Shown one piece after another: positions 1 through 10,421 of a stretch of 59,785 nt of DNA. This stretch comes from Stentor coeruleus (lineage: Eukaryota > Ciliophora > Heterotrichea > Heterotrichida > Stentoridae): positions 1-59,785 of the forward strand of contig MPUH01000373.1 in assembly GCA_001970955.1 (NCBI GenBank), read 5' to 3'. Position 1 is the first letter of the stretch; each line of letters begins with the position of its first letter. The position numbers and the translations under genes are program-made. A model generated the notes under the pieces. It ran no database searches. It worked only from the letters and a program-made list of their open reading frames with translations, and was not told where the DNA came from.

Positions 1-579
1 CTCATTAATAGATTGATTTCTTCGCTTACAACTTTTAATTCATCACTTATCATCTAGACTTTTATCTTCTATATAAAGAGTCACATAACCAACGACAACA
101 AGTGGTTTAATATACAGAATCTGCCTAAAGAAAGAGATCTTAGGACAAATAAACCTCGATCGGACAAGGTTTAAACCATGCCACCTTAACTATCATCCAC
201 TTTAAACTTTATCTTCTATAGTTTTAATAGATATTATTTCATCTTTAATGATCTCAACTCTATTATCAAGAGCTTTAATACATTTGACTTTTTCTCTGAT
301 AGTTTTAATTTTTTCAATATAAAAACATAAAAAGACAACCACCAAATTAACACTAGCATTTAAAACCATCGCAATCTCTTTATAAATATTAAATAATTTT
401 ACTTTTTATCCCTACAAAATAACCAAATAAATTTCCTTCCACATACTTTTCATATAACCTAATTATAAAACCTCAAAAGCATAAAAATTCCAAAATCTTT
501 ACCATTAAATCATAAAAATTACTAGCCAAAACATTAATAAAAAAATCATTACAACCAAAAAAAAACTAAACTAAATACA
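1..579. other. Non-coding left edge, 3' flank of the OGT-like gene
   Basis: No convincing gene is visible. A 49-codon open stretch without a start lies on minus at 43-189 and is described under rejected items. The rest is AT-rich. Confidence 0.5.
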
Positions 580-2214
580 TCACTCTAATATTTCAATATT
601 TTTTGGTCTTGATCCTATCTTGTCAAGATTTACAATAGTCATATAAGCTTTTTCAACATAACGCACCCAGAGTTGTGTATTAAAAAGAGGTGCACTAATT
701 CTTTTCATTTCAATTTTAGCTCTAAGAGCTTTAAGCTCTGAGCTACCAAATCGATTTCTTATATGTTCAGGTAATTTCACCTCTTCAAACTCATTTATAG
801 GTCCAAGAGCAAGTTCAACAGCTTTTTGTTCATATTCTTCAGGACTTTTCATAATAAATTCAGGGCATCCTAACGCATAACATAATCCTGAAGCAACTCT
901 TGATGCCATACATACTAAAGGTAAAGTAAGTAAAGGAACTCCACTCCATAATAAATCACAAGAAGTTGTATGACCATTAAACCAAGGTGTATCAAGACAT
1001 AAATCTGCAAGATAACATCTGTTTATATGGTCTTTTTTCGAAGCTAAATCAGTGAAAATTATCCTATTAGGATCAACTCCTTCTCTAATAGCATGATTTT
1101 TTATATTTGGTTCACCGCTTAATGGAAATCTTAATAGCCATAAGACACTATTAGGAACTCTTTTTAATATATTCATCCATATATGAAAAGTCTCAGGGTC
1201 AATTTTATAAAGTTGATTGAAATTCGCAAAAATAAATTTGTTTTCTGGTAAAAATCCTGATCTATTAGGTCTTAGTTTTGTGTTGAGGATTTCTAAGTTG
1301 GATTGCATGTAGTCATTTACAAAATATGTATGAGGCATCCAAATTATGTTTTCAGAATAGTATTTAATGTAATTTATTGGTGTTGTTGTTTTGTCAGATA
1401 TTAAGTAGTCAATGTAATCTGCACCCATGGTTCCTGGGAAACCCATAAAGGAGATTTGAATTCTTCCTGGATGAAGAGCAAATATCTCATTTTTAGATCC
1501 GCAGGTATAGCCATTTAGATTGACTAACACATCTATATTGTAATTATATATTGTCTCCGCAAGTGCATGGCTGTCATTAATACTAGAAAGATCAATAAAA
1601 AAGTCAGAACCCTCTCTTATTTTCCTCCTATATTCAGAACCATCATCTGTAGTGAGAGCGAAGCAGAAAACCTGAAAAAAGTTTCGATCATGCATTGCAA
1701 AGACACTCTGCATCAAATGACTAAGGGGGTGATCACAAAAGTCAGAAGAAACATACCCAACACGGATTTTTTCATTGCTGACCTGTTTAGGAAATGGGGA
1801 ATATTTTTGAACCTGCATTGCAGTAAATCGTGCATAAATTTTAGAAATAATTAGTTTGTCTTCAGGCGCCAAAGGATAAACCAAAGCATGAAATGGTTGT
1901 ACAGATGGTAACATCATATTATCCACTTGATATTTAATATATTTCGCAATTTGTTCAAAGTTTTGTTCAATATTATCCCAATCACAAATAAACACTTTTG
2001 AATAAACCATGTTACAAAATGCTTCAGGATACCAATTCACTAAATTTAGCGCTCTACTATAATATTCAATAGCTTGAGGTACATCACCTGTATCTTTAAG
2101 TACATTAGCAAGCATAAAAAGTGTAGTAGGGCAATTTGGATTATGTTGTAAAGCTTGAGAATAATACACAATAGACTGCTGTAGGTTATGAGTATCTTTC
2201 AATACGCTCACCAT
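580..2214 (-). CDS. OGT: OGT-like O-GlcNAc transferase, short N-terminus
   Basis: A 544-residue protein related to the nucleocytoplasmic O-linked GlcNAc transferase (GT41), which moves GlcNAc from UDP-GlcNAc to Ser/Thr of target proteins. Residues 1-60 form about two TPR units (NVLKDTGDVPQAIEYYSRAL). The catalytic region follows: SSDFCDHPLSHLMQ (157-170), LVNLNGYT (230-237), FMGFPGTMGADYIDYLISDK (256-275), NFNQLYKIDP (331-340), LRFP (361-364) and the nucleotide-site motif NGHTT (413-417). The position just before LVN that is His in animal OGT is Asp here (NIDVLVN), as I recall for SPINDLY-like enzymes, so an O-fucosyltransferase cannot be excluded. Animal and plant relatives are about 900-1000 residues long with many more TPRs. 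Here the frame starts in the middle of the TPR array, only 29 bp after the stop of the upstream EF-hand gene. The frame stays open for about 18 codons upstream of the ATG and into that gene, so the N-terminus may be truly short or truncated by rearrangement. Confidence 0.85.
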   Translation of the reverse strand: MVSVLKDTHNLQQSIVYYSQALQHNPNCPTTLFMLANVLKDTGDVPQAIEYYSRALNLVNWYPEAFCNMVYSKVFICDWDNIEQNFEQIAKYIKYQVDNMMLPSVQPFHALVYPLAPEDKLIISKIYARFTAMQVQKYSPFPKQVSNEKIRVGYVSSDFCDHPLSHLMQSVFAMHDRNFFQVFCFALTTDDGSEYRRKIREGSDFFIDLSSINDSHALAETIYNYNIDVLVNLNGYTCGSKNEIFALHPGRIQISFMGFPGTMGADYIDYLISDKTTTPINYIKYYSENIIWMPHTYFVNDYMQSNLEILNTKLRPNRSGFLPENKFIFANFNQLYKIDPETFHIWMNILKRVPNSVLWLLRFPLSGEPNIKNHAIREGVDPNRIIFTDLASKKDHINRCYLADLCLDTPWFNGHTTSCDLLWSGVPLLTLPLVCMASRVASGLCYALGCPEFIMKSPEEYEQKAVELALGPINEFEEVKLPEHIRNRFGSSELKALRAKIEMKRISAPLFNTQLWVRYVEKAYMTIVNLDKIGSRPKNIEILE

Positions 2215-2243
2215 ATTATAAGAGAATAGATTACTAAAAATAT

Positions 2244-3746
2244 CTAAGATAAATGCCAGGCATTTCTCATCATAAGCTCAAATACATCATCTCTATCAAT
2301 ACTTGCAGAGACATCTTTGTAGTATTCTTCAAACTCTTCAAGAGTTATAGTCCCATCTTTCTTTATAGTGTCCCATTGGCTCATGAAGTCTAAGAGGATT
2401 TGGTCTCTTGTTTTTTTACCTGATTTGAAATCAGGATGGAAAGACACATCGTAAAGAGCTTTTATGTCGTCAATATTGACTACTCCATCTCCTGTTTTGT
2501 CGAGTTTTTGATAAGCTAGAGATATTAGTCTTTTTCTATTATCATTAAGATCTCCTCTGATAGCTCTTAAAAACTCATCATATGACACAGAACCGTCTAT
2601 GTTTTTATCAAAGTATTTAAATAGTCTATCATAATCCAAAGGACTAAGTTGATGACCATTTTCTCTAAGTCCCCATTCGAATTCGTTTCTATCAAGAGAT
2701 CTACTTTGATTATTGTCAATTCTTCTAAAAACCATTCCAAGTCCTCTTATACCATGAAGACCTCGACGAAGGAGTTCTTTTTTTACTTTATCTAATACAG
2801 CAAAAGGTACTTCACGTCCTGATGAGAATTGATTAGTCTCCCCAGCTCCTTTAGATGCAAAACTTTTAGATAATTCTTCATAAATCATCCTTCCATTTTT
2901 CGAAACATTGTACTTGTTAAACAATGCTCTTATTTCCACAGGGGAAAATGTACAGCCAAGTCGTTCTAAAGCACTTGTAAACTCATTCAAAGATACCGAG
3001 CCGGAATTGTCAGCATCGAAAAACCTAAAAAGTTTTATAATAACTTTACCTTCATCTTCAGTAGCTCTGGTTTTTTGTCTGATTTTTTCATAGAAAGTAT
3101 CTTCGATTTGATTCAACCTTTCTGCTGAAACATAATTAGCTGAACTGTTTATAGCCCAGCATCCAGAAAGTAAGTTGACAAAATACTCATCATTTTCAGT
3201 AGGTATTGTAGCACTCAATGAAGCATAATAAGCTAAGAAATTTTCTTCAGAAACCCGGCCGTTACTTGAGTATTTATTCAAAGCTCTTTCAAATTCTTCT
3301 TGAACTAAATTGATTGTTTTTTCACGTGTCACTACTCGTGGGTGTCTTGAAGCTACAAATTTTTGCCTTAATTCATCAACTGAAAGAAAACCAGTCGCTG
3401 ATTCATCTAAAAACTGAAAAGCTGCTTTAACTGCACTTAGCCGCCTATCTGACATGGAATCTTGTAAAGACTGAAGAAATTCAACCACAGAAACTTGTCC
3501 ATCTTGGTTTTTATCGTAATATCTAAACAACTCGCTTTGTTCTTGAGTGGTTACAAACATCCCAATCTTGCTTAGAAAATTTTCGAACTCATAACGGTTC
3601 AAACTTCCTGAGTTGTCTTTGTCACATTCCTAAATTAAAAATACGGTGAATATCTCAAATACTCTTTCCATTCCGTCATATTTACGAGAATATAACTGGA
3701 AACGAAGTTTGTTTTGGATTACAGGCAATTTGTTCTTCCAATCCAT
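2244..3746 (-). CDS. Tandem (double) calcyphosin-like EF-hand protein, two exons
   Basis: A 495-residue cytosolic calcium-binding protein. Exon 1 (3645-3746, 34 codons, starting MDWKNKLPVIQNK) joins exon 2 (2244-3629) across a 15-nt intron at 3630-3644. The junction rebuilds an EF loop, ECDKDNSGSLNRYE. Calcyphosin has four EF-hands and ends in a V/S-rich stretch plus a W-containing tail. This protein contains that plan twice. The first half ends at LSATIPTENDEYFVNLLSGC and the second at VSASIDRDDVFELMMRNAW. Good loops include DKNQDGQVSVVE, DADNSGSVSLNE, DKNIDGSVSYDE and DKTGDGVVNIDD; others such as DESATGFLSVDE and NVSKNGRMIYEE lack ligands. Calcyphosin-like proteins are common in ciliated cells. 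The gene is divergent from NOP56, and OGT follows 29 bp downstream on the same strand. Confidence 0.88.
3630..3644 (-). other. 15-nt intron of the calcyphosin-like gene
   Basis: On minus it reads GTATTTTTAATTTAG. It is phase 0, so the acceptor TAG would be an in-frame stop if the intron were retained. Removal fuses an EF-hand loop split across the exons. Confidence 0.9.
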
Positions 3747-4600
3747 TATATTTATTATATGTAAATGGAAGATAGGTGGGAAATAAGAAGTTTGAATGAG
3801 AAGATTTTTATTGGTTTTAAGTTGGGAGATGATTATGGATGGAGGGAGGATTTATAAGAGTTTATGAGGGTATAAGAGAATAAAATACTTTAATATACAG
3901 TTTATTTGGAAATTTAGTTAGAAAAATGAAGTTTATGAGATTGTAATATGATGTTATTGATTTGTAATTGGGGTTTATGATTGTGAGGAGTAATATAGAA
4001 TTGGGATTGAAGGAAAAATAATTGAATGATATGAAATAATGTAATAGATGATGATGGTATTTATCACTATCTATAATATTTACCCCATTAAACAATAATC
4101 CAATCCAATTTTCCTTAAAAATCCTCATACTTAAAACATCCAATATCCATTCTATATTATCTATCTTAAATCCTAACCAAAGCTCTTCCCTTCACCAAAA
4201 CTCTTTCAATTCATCCTAAACCCAATTATTTTCCTCCCATACCAACCCCATCATCACAAAATCTCAACAATTCCAAAAAAAACCTAAACAAAAAAACATT
4301 ATCTTATAATAAAATATATTCAAACTCAACATTATTTAGGTCTAGCCTTTAGAGTTTCCTCAATCTTCCACTTCTCAACCACATAAACATATACTCAATC
4401 CTACAGACAATCCAAATCTACCCAAAAAGATCCTAGGATTAAAAATTATACAGAAAACCAAATTCAATATTTGCCCATTTTGAAGATGCGAAGTTTAATC
4501 ATTCAGCTTATGTTTTAAATAATTCTAATATTTACAACTTTTAATATACTTAAACTATTTCCTCCCTTGAATAAGAGGTGATATTTTAGTTCGAATATAA
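3747..4600. promoter_or_regulatory. Divergent intergenic region (EF-hand gene / NOP56)
   Basis: No gene is seen. The plus strand is G-rich and C-poor at about 3750-4020, then switches to C-rich and G-poor at about 4140-4440. So the coding strand upstream of each flanking gene is the C-rich one. This must hold both promoters. Confidence 0.5.
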
Positions 4601-6376
4601 ATGGCTACGTATTACTTGTTCGAAACAGCCACAGGGTATACGCTCTTTGAAGGAAAATCTGTTGAGGAAATCGGTGGCTTGCTGGCATCAGTCCAGGAGT
4701 CAATAACATCCTTAAAAAGGTTTAAAAAAATTGTTAAATTGCATGCTTTTATGCCGTTCACCCTTGCAGAACAGGCATTAGATAATATGCAAGAAATTAG
4801 CGCCGGACGATACCATAAAGATCTTAAGAATTTCCTTAAAATGAACATGCCTAGTGTTAAAAAGAATAAGTACAAACTAGCAGTTGAAGATAGTAGACTT
4901 CCTAATGCATTAAATGAAATATTCCCTGACCTCTGCTGTATCAAAAATGAAACAACCAATGAGATTTTCAGAGGTATTAGGATGCATTTTGATGAAATGA
5001 TTGAAGGATTTGATGTAAAAAATCTTGCCCGTGGACAGTTAGGACTTGCTCATGCTTATTCAAGATCTAAAGTCATGACTGATATTAAAAGATATGATAA
5101 GCATATTATTTATGCGATTTCTTTGATTGATCAATTGGATAAAGATATTAATACTTTTTCTATGAGGCTTAAGGAATGGTATTCATGGCATTTCCCTGAA
5201 CTTTATGGAATTGTTAATGACAATATTTTGTTTGCAAAAGTTGTTAAAGTTATTAAAAACAAAGCTGATTTTGATGATGAAAGAATGGAAGAGTTGATAA
5301 AAGTTATTGAAAATGAAGAAATAGCAAAGGAAATTTTTAATATTTCGAAAATATCGATGGGTGGGGATCTTTCTGAATTGGATTCATTGCAAATTTCACT
5401 TTTTACTGATAAAGTTATTAGTTTAGGAGCTTATAGAGTGGATTTAGCAAATTATCTAAAGCAGAGAATGGATGAAGTTGCCCCAAATCTATCAGCGCTT
5501 ATTGGGGAAATTGTTGGAGCAAGGCTTATAAGTCAAGCTGGAAGTTTAACGAATTTAGCAAAATACCCAGCGTCTACAGTTCAAATCCTTGGAGCTGAAA
5601 AAGCTCTATTTCGTGCTTTGAAGACCCGTGGAAATACTCCTAAGTATGGAATACTTTATCATTCATCATTTATTGGCCGTGCAGGGATGAATGATAAAGG
5701 TAGGATTTCTCGTTTTTTAGCTAACAAATGCTCATTAGCTAGTAGAATTGACGCTTTCTTTCCAACTGTAAGTTTTATATAGCCAACTGATGCTTTTGGT
5801 AAAAGAATGAATGAACAAGTTGAAGAAAGGTTGAAATATTTTGTCAATGGAGAAAGAGGACCAAGTAACGAAGATGTTATGCATGAAGTACTTGAAAAAT
5901 TACAACTTGAACAAGGAAAAGCTATTAAGAGGAAAAGAAAGGCAAGTACTGATAGTGATAACAAACCTATTAAGAAAAAAAGTTTAGAAGCTGCTGATGA
6001 AGATAGTGAAGAGGATTTTGATGGGAAGAAAATTGTTAAAAAGGATAAAAAGAAATCTAAAGCTCGAGATGAAAGCGAAGAAAGTGGGAAACCTAAAAAG
6101 AAAAGCAAAATCCGTGAAAGTAGTGAAGAAAGCGGAAAGGCAAAGAAAAAATCAAAAGCTAGAGAACCAAGTGAAGAAAGTGCTAAAGGTAAGAAAAAAG
6201 ACAAGAAAAAGTCTAAAGTTGTAGAAGAAAGTGAAGATAGTGAGAAACCAAAAAAATCCAAAAAAGACAAAAAAGACAAAAAGAACAAAAAAGACAAAAA
6301 AGGTAAAGTAGAAGAAAGCAGTGAAGGCGAAAAAGTTCAGAAAAAAAAGAAAAAAAGTAAAGGAAATAAAGAATAG
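4601..6376 (+). CDS. NOP56: NOP56, box C/D snoRNP core protein, two exons
   Basis: A 586-residue nucleolar protein of the box C/D snoRNP that guides 2'-O-methylation of rRNA together with fibrillarin, NOP58 and SNU13. Exon 1 is 4601-5767, the intron 5768-5782, and exon 2 5783-6376. The N-terminal domain begins MATYYLFETATGYTLFEG. The coiled coil contains LDQLDKDINTFSMRLKEWY followed by HFPEL, which separates NOP56 from NOP58. The Nop domain (about 290-370) contains SALIGEIVGARLISQAGSL, LAKYPASTVQILGAEKALFR and GNTPKYG. The splice gives FFPT/PTDAFGKRMNEQVEERL, matching the family. The last 140 or so residues are a Lys/Ser/Glu-rich tail with repeated SEESGK-type units, as in the KKE/D tails of other NOP56 proteins. 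The IQ-motif gene follows only 43 bp downstream. Confidence 0.96.
5768..5782 (+). other. 15-nt intron of NOP56
   Basis: The sequence is GTAAGTTTTATATAG, phase 0, with the acceptor TAG in frame. Retention would add V-S-F-I and stop. Removal restores the conserved ..TDAFGKRM.. segment. Confidence 0.95.
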
Positions 6377-6419
6377 GTAGTTAATTTTCTTGACTAGAAA
6401 GAGTTTTATTATATAATTT

Positions 6420-8924
6420 ATGCAAAGCCCAAACATGCAAAATCAGCAAACAAACTTAATTCAAAACATCCTAAGCCGAACATCATCAGCAGCTTCAGTC
6501 CATCAAAAAAAAGTTCTAAACCGTTCATCACGACTTATTATTTCTGAAACTTCATTCGAAAACTCGCAAAAGACTTTATACTCTTGCATAAAAAAACTTG
6601 ATGAAAAACTTTGTAAAGTGAAATTTTTTACCGACAACAAAGATAACTTCCTTGAATTATCTTACCCACAAAGCGAAATATACATTCTAAAAATACCAAA
6701 AAACTTATGTTCTTTGCCATATTCTAATATTTTAGCATATCTAAACTTCACAACTCCAAAACCTTTTTTCAATTTGACTCCATGGGAATTATTAGAAAAA
6801 CGTAACAAAATTCTAAGTAACTGTTCAATTCCTATAGAATTTTATTATAACACAGCATTAGGTAAAGTTAGAGTACAATTGCCTAATGATTATAAAGAAT
6901 TTTATATAAAAAGTGCAAGAGAAATTTATGATGTAAAAGCTTTAGTTGATAATCTTTATGATAGTTTAAAAGTCCGAAATGGGAATATAGTTTTTATTGA
7001 AGATTGTAAACTTGGTTGTATTGCAGAATGTTTAAAAGAAATGATGGGAAAGTTTTTTCTTGTAAGGATAATTAAAGAAAGAAGTACAGGATATGAAGAA
7101 TCACATTCAGCATATAAAGAAGGTATTGATATACGTATTCAAGCTATAGATGAAGATCATATAGTGTTTACATTAGTTTATACATTAGGGGAAATATGTG
7201 ATATTCTTGAAATAAAACCAGAAAACTTCGATAGTTTTTATGGGGAAATTTTTAAAAGAACAGTATTAGAAACAGCAAAAAGAGGCAAAATCGAAATGAA
7301 TGTTATAAAAAAAATTATAGCACCAGAAGATACTAAAGGAATATCAAAATACAATTATTATAATATTTTAATAGTCCATGAAGGTGCAAAAAAAATAGGT
7401 GTTAAATATACTGTGAAATTCTATCAAATCGTCAGCAAAAGTGATTTTTTATTAATAACTGCAGAAATGGATATCAACACTTGTGAGAAATATTTTTACC
7501 TTTGTAAATATGATAACGATAAAAGTTCATCAGAAATTTTTGATAATATTTTAAGCAAACTGACGATTAAAAATAAGAAACTTGGGCTTATAACAAGAGA
7601 TAAAGGGTCTATGAATAATGCAGCGACTAATATACAAAAATGCTTTAGAGGGTATTTACAAAGAGAAAATTATAAAATAATAATCAATAAAAAAAGAAAA
7701 GGTACTCATGATACTATTTATATTGCTGGAAGGAAAATAGGTAAAAAAACTTTTATGGTTATTGTCAAGAAAACATCTTTTGGTCTTAGTTTATTTACAT
7801 CTGGGGATTTTGAGAATAGGATTGATATATCAAATTATGTGGCAAGTAACACAGATAATTTTGATCTTTTAATAAAATCATTATTTATAAAAGAAAATGA
7901 AATTGGGATTAATACTAACCTTCTCACTTTTTATCAGAAAACTTCGAAATTTATTTTCCCTTCTGAGTTGGATGGGTATAAAAAAGTACTTGAGAAATGG
8001 AAAATGATAGAAAAAGATTATTGTAAAATTTTGATTATGGAACAAGGAGATTTTGTTGCTATGATGGTTGATATGAAATGCAAAATTATGAAAAAAGAGG
8101 AGATTGTTGATATTTATAATGAATTGAGTTATGAGTGTATTTATGATGAAATCACACTTTTAAATGGAGAAATTTATTTGGATGCTTCAGCTAGACCCAA
8201 ACCAGTACTTATTTTGTCTAGACATTTTTCAGCTTTAGATGAAAGTTTTATATCAGTTGTTCTTCGTGATCATTTAGGTAAAGATTTAATAAAGCAAAAA
8301 GTGCTTGTTTTCGATATCACTTACAAAAGCATGCACAATCGATTTATAATCGACCTTGAAACAGGAGAATCAGTCACTGGTATCCCAAAACAGTTTTTAG
8401 TTCCTATATCAAATTATATAATCAATAAAGGAATATGTGTAAACAGTGAAGGGGCTATGCTGAATTTACAATTTGACCCTTTTAAGATAAGCGAAAAAAT
8501 CAACAAAATCCAAAAAATCTACAGAGGTTATAAAGTTAGAAAAAATATAGGGAAAATTGTTGTAAAAGGTAACAACTTTCTAGCAGCTGTTAAGAAAAAA
8601 AAAATCAGTGGGTCAGAAATGATAATCTTCGCATATATTCAACAAGGGAAAATAAGAATTGAAGCTTTAGATAAAGATTATCGTCTAGTTTTATACCTTG
8701 ATCAAGATTTCCTAAGAGGTCATATTGAATATCGTAAGAAAATTATTGAAGAGATTATTTTTGACAATCTTTTTATAGACACATCAAACAGAATGAAAAG
8801 GTTATGTGTGAATACGAGTATTTTTCAAAAAAACTTTTTGTTTGAGTTGAAAAGATCAGAAACAAAAGAAAATCATATGGAAAATAATTATAAAACACTG
8901 CTGATACCGAATATTTCTTTATAA
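6420..8924 (+). CDS. IQ-motif protein with repeated beta-rich modules
   Basis: An 834-residue protein of unknown function. Two IQ calmodulin-binding motifs are clear: NIQKCFRGYLQREN near residue 403 and KIQKIYRGYKVRKN near residue 695. Around them are several stretches of alternating hydrophobic and charged residues that look like copies of one beta-rich module: YYNILIVHEGAKKIGVKYTV (about 308), HDTIYIAGRKIGKKTFMVIV (about 428), PKPVLILSRHFSALDESFIS (about 589) and the region after IQ2 (NNFLAAVKKKKISGSEMIIF). No signal peptide or membrane segment is seen. The ATG at 6420 lies 43 bp after NOP56, so the 5' UTR must be very short. The 3' end, from 8833, is repeated after the N at 9071 as an assembly duplicate, not a second gene. 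Calmodulin binding is the only role I would infer. Confidence 0.8.
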   Translation: MQSPNMQNQQTNLIQNILSRTSSAASVHQKKVLNRSSRLIISETSFENSQKTLYSCIKKLDEKLCKVKFFTDNKDNFLELSYPQSEIYILKIPKNLCSLPYSNILAYLNFTTPKPFFNLTPWELLEKRNKILSNCSIPIEFYYNTALGKVRVQLPNDYKEFYIKSAREIYDVKALVDNLYDSLKVRNGNIVFIEDCKLGCIAECLKEMMGKFFLVRIIKERSTGYEESHSAYKEGIDIRIQAIDEDHIVFTLVYTLGEICDILEIKPENFDSFYGEIFKRTVLETAKRGKIEMNVIKKIIAPEDTKGISKYNYYNILIVHEGAKKIGVKYTVKFYQIVSKSDFLLITAEMDINTCEKYFYLCKYDNDKSSSEIFDNILSKLTIKNKKLGLITRDKGSMNNAATNIQKCFRGYLQRENYKIIINKKRKGTHDTIYIAGRKIGKKTFMVIVKKTSFGLSLFTSGDFENRIDISNYVASNTDNFDLLIKSLFIKENEIGINTNLLTFYQKTSKFIFPSELDGYKKVLEKWKMIEKDYCKILIMEQGDFVAMMVDMKCKIMKKEEIVDIYNELSYECIYDEITLLNGEIYLDASARPKPVLILSRHFSALDESFISVVLRDHLGKDLIKQKVLVFDITYKSMHNRFIIDLETGESVTGIPKQFLVPISNYIINKGICVNSEGAMLNLQFDPFKISEKINKIQKIYRGYKVRKNIGKIVVKGNNFLAAVKKKKISGSEMIIFAYIQQGKIRIEALDKDYRLVLYLDQDFLRGHIEYRKKIIEEIIFDNLFIDTSNRMKRLCVNTSIFQKNFLFELKRSETKENHMENNYKTLLIPNISL

Positions 8925-9309
8925 GGTTTTTCCTTTTTAAGGGATTTTAGGTATATTAATAATTATAGTCATTTTAAATACTGTATTATTAGATATATTA
9001 TTCGAATATATCAGAGAATATGCATTTTTTCAGTATCTTAGAAAAAAATTTAAGGGAAAAATTATGATGCNACTTTTTGTTTGAGTTGAAAAGATCAGAA
9101 ACAAAAGAAAATCATATGGAAAATAATTATAAAACGCTGCTGATACCGAATATTTCTTTATAAGGTTTTTCCTTTTTAAGGGATTTTAGGTATATTAATA
9201 ATTATAGTCATTTTAAATACCGTATTACCAGATATATTATTCGAACATATCAGAGAATATGCATTTTTTCAGTATCTTAGAAAAAAATTTAAGGGAAAAA
9301 TTATGATGC
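8833..9309. repeat. Contig-end duplication around N at 9071
   Basis: 8833-9070 and 9072-9309 are the same 238 bp with about five substitutions, separated by one N. The copy includes the 3' end of the IQ gene. It is best read as two overlapping contig ends, perhaps two alleles, left unmerged. Confidence 0.9.
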
Positions 9310-10421
9310 CTTTATAAGGTCTTCAGCATAAATATTAATAGAAAAAGTAGGACTGTTAATAATATTATTCGCTTATATTAAACTTTTGAATTTTATCTAG
9401 GATTTTCTCTACCCTACATAAATTTATTTAACATGATTTGAATCGTATCATTATACTTATGATAGCTTCAGTTCCTGGTTGAGCTTTTTTTTAAGGTTAT
9501 GAGAAGCTGTTTTTCAAGTTGAAAAAATACTAACTGAGAGTATGAATCTAGTATAAAATCATAGCATAAAGTGAAGAAAATAAAGTTATAATACAATATT
9601 TGCTGATTAAAATATGAAGAAAAAGGAAAAATATAATAATAGTTTAGTTAAAAAAAAAATAGTATAATGAAGTAAAGATTATATTGCCAAACTGTTTATA
9701 TTACATTTTGAGTTGTCTATGCTAAGTAATAATATTTTTTTCATAAAATCTTGATAATCAGAAAAAAAAATTCTAATAAGAATAGCGTGATTAGTACAAA
9801 ATCATATAAAAGATGCTTGCATTTATAGAACTTAATTATTTGGTTAATTAGTTAGAATCTAAATAGACCTATAATGCTTTGAGTTTAAAATCCTATAAGT
9901 ATTCATGGCTCATATATACAACGAGATCAACTTAATAATCAAAAGTGTTTAAATTCATACCCTGGAATTACATTCTTTAAAGAACTTCAGGCATGCTTAA
10001 TTTAGTTATTCATTCTTAATATTATTATATTAATACCCAAATGCATTTATTACATATCTTCTTACTATATTGTCCCATTCTTTAAGGGACGTAAAGTGAA
10101 AAAATCGGTTGCGATTGAGATATATCCACTAAGGGATGGTGAAAAAAATCAAAAGTATATCCTTAAAGGAGGATGCATCAGATTATTTATATTTGAGCCT
10201 AGCCAAAAGTTTAGATACTATAATATTTTATACAAATATAAAAGCCTCCAATATCAAATTCATCCCATCTCAAAAATAGTATCTCTAAAACAAATGTCTT
10301 ACCATCATTAAAATTAACTAATCAGACATAAGTCAATATTTCATTCAAACTTCTTCACTCTTCTTTGTATATTTTCGAATCTAAGTCAAGCATATTACTT
10401 GAATGGTTTCATAACTAATAA
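9310..10421. other. Intergenic stretch before the Kelch gene
   Basis: AT-rich with poly-A and poly-T runs. A 71-codon frame at 10096-10311 has only a GTG start and no recognisable features. I see no gene. Confidence 0.5.

Noticed and set aside
43..189. Minus-strand open stretch of 49 codons (PKISFFRQILYIKPLVVVGY and on) at the left edge
   Set aside because: It reads like protein but has no ATG, and the only possible upstream intron (16 nt near 191-206) is speculative. Too short and too close to the edge to call.
3862..4143. 93-codon frame on minus
   Set aside because: Made of Tyr, Asn, Ile and Phe runs typical of AT-rich noise; it lies inside the divergent promoter region.
5659..6297. 212-codon Ser/Leu/Phe-rich frame on minus across NOP56
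   Set aside because: It is the complement of the Lys/Ser/Glu-rich NOP56 tail, not a gene.
10096..10311. 71-codon plus frame
   Set aside because: Starts with GTG, has no recognisable domain and no support from context.
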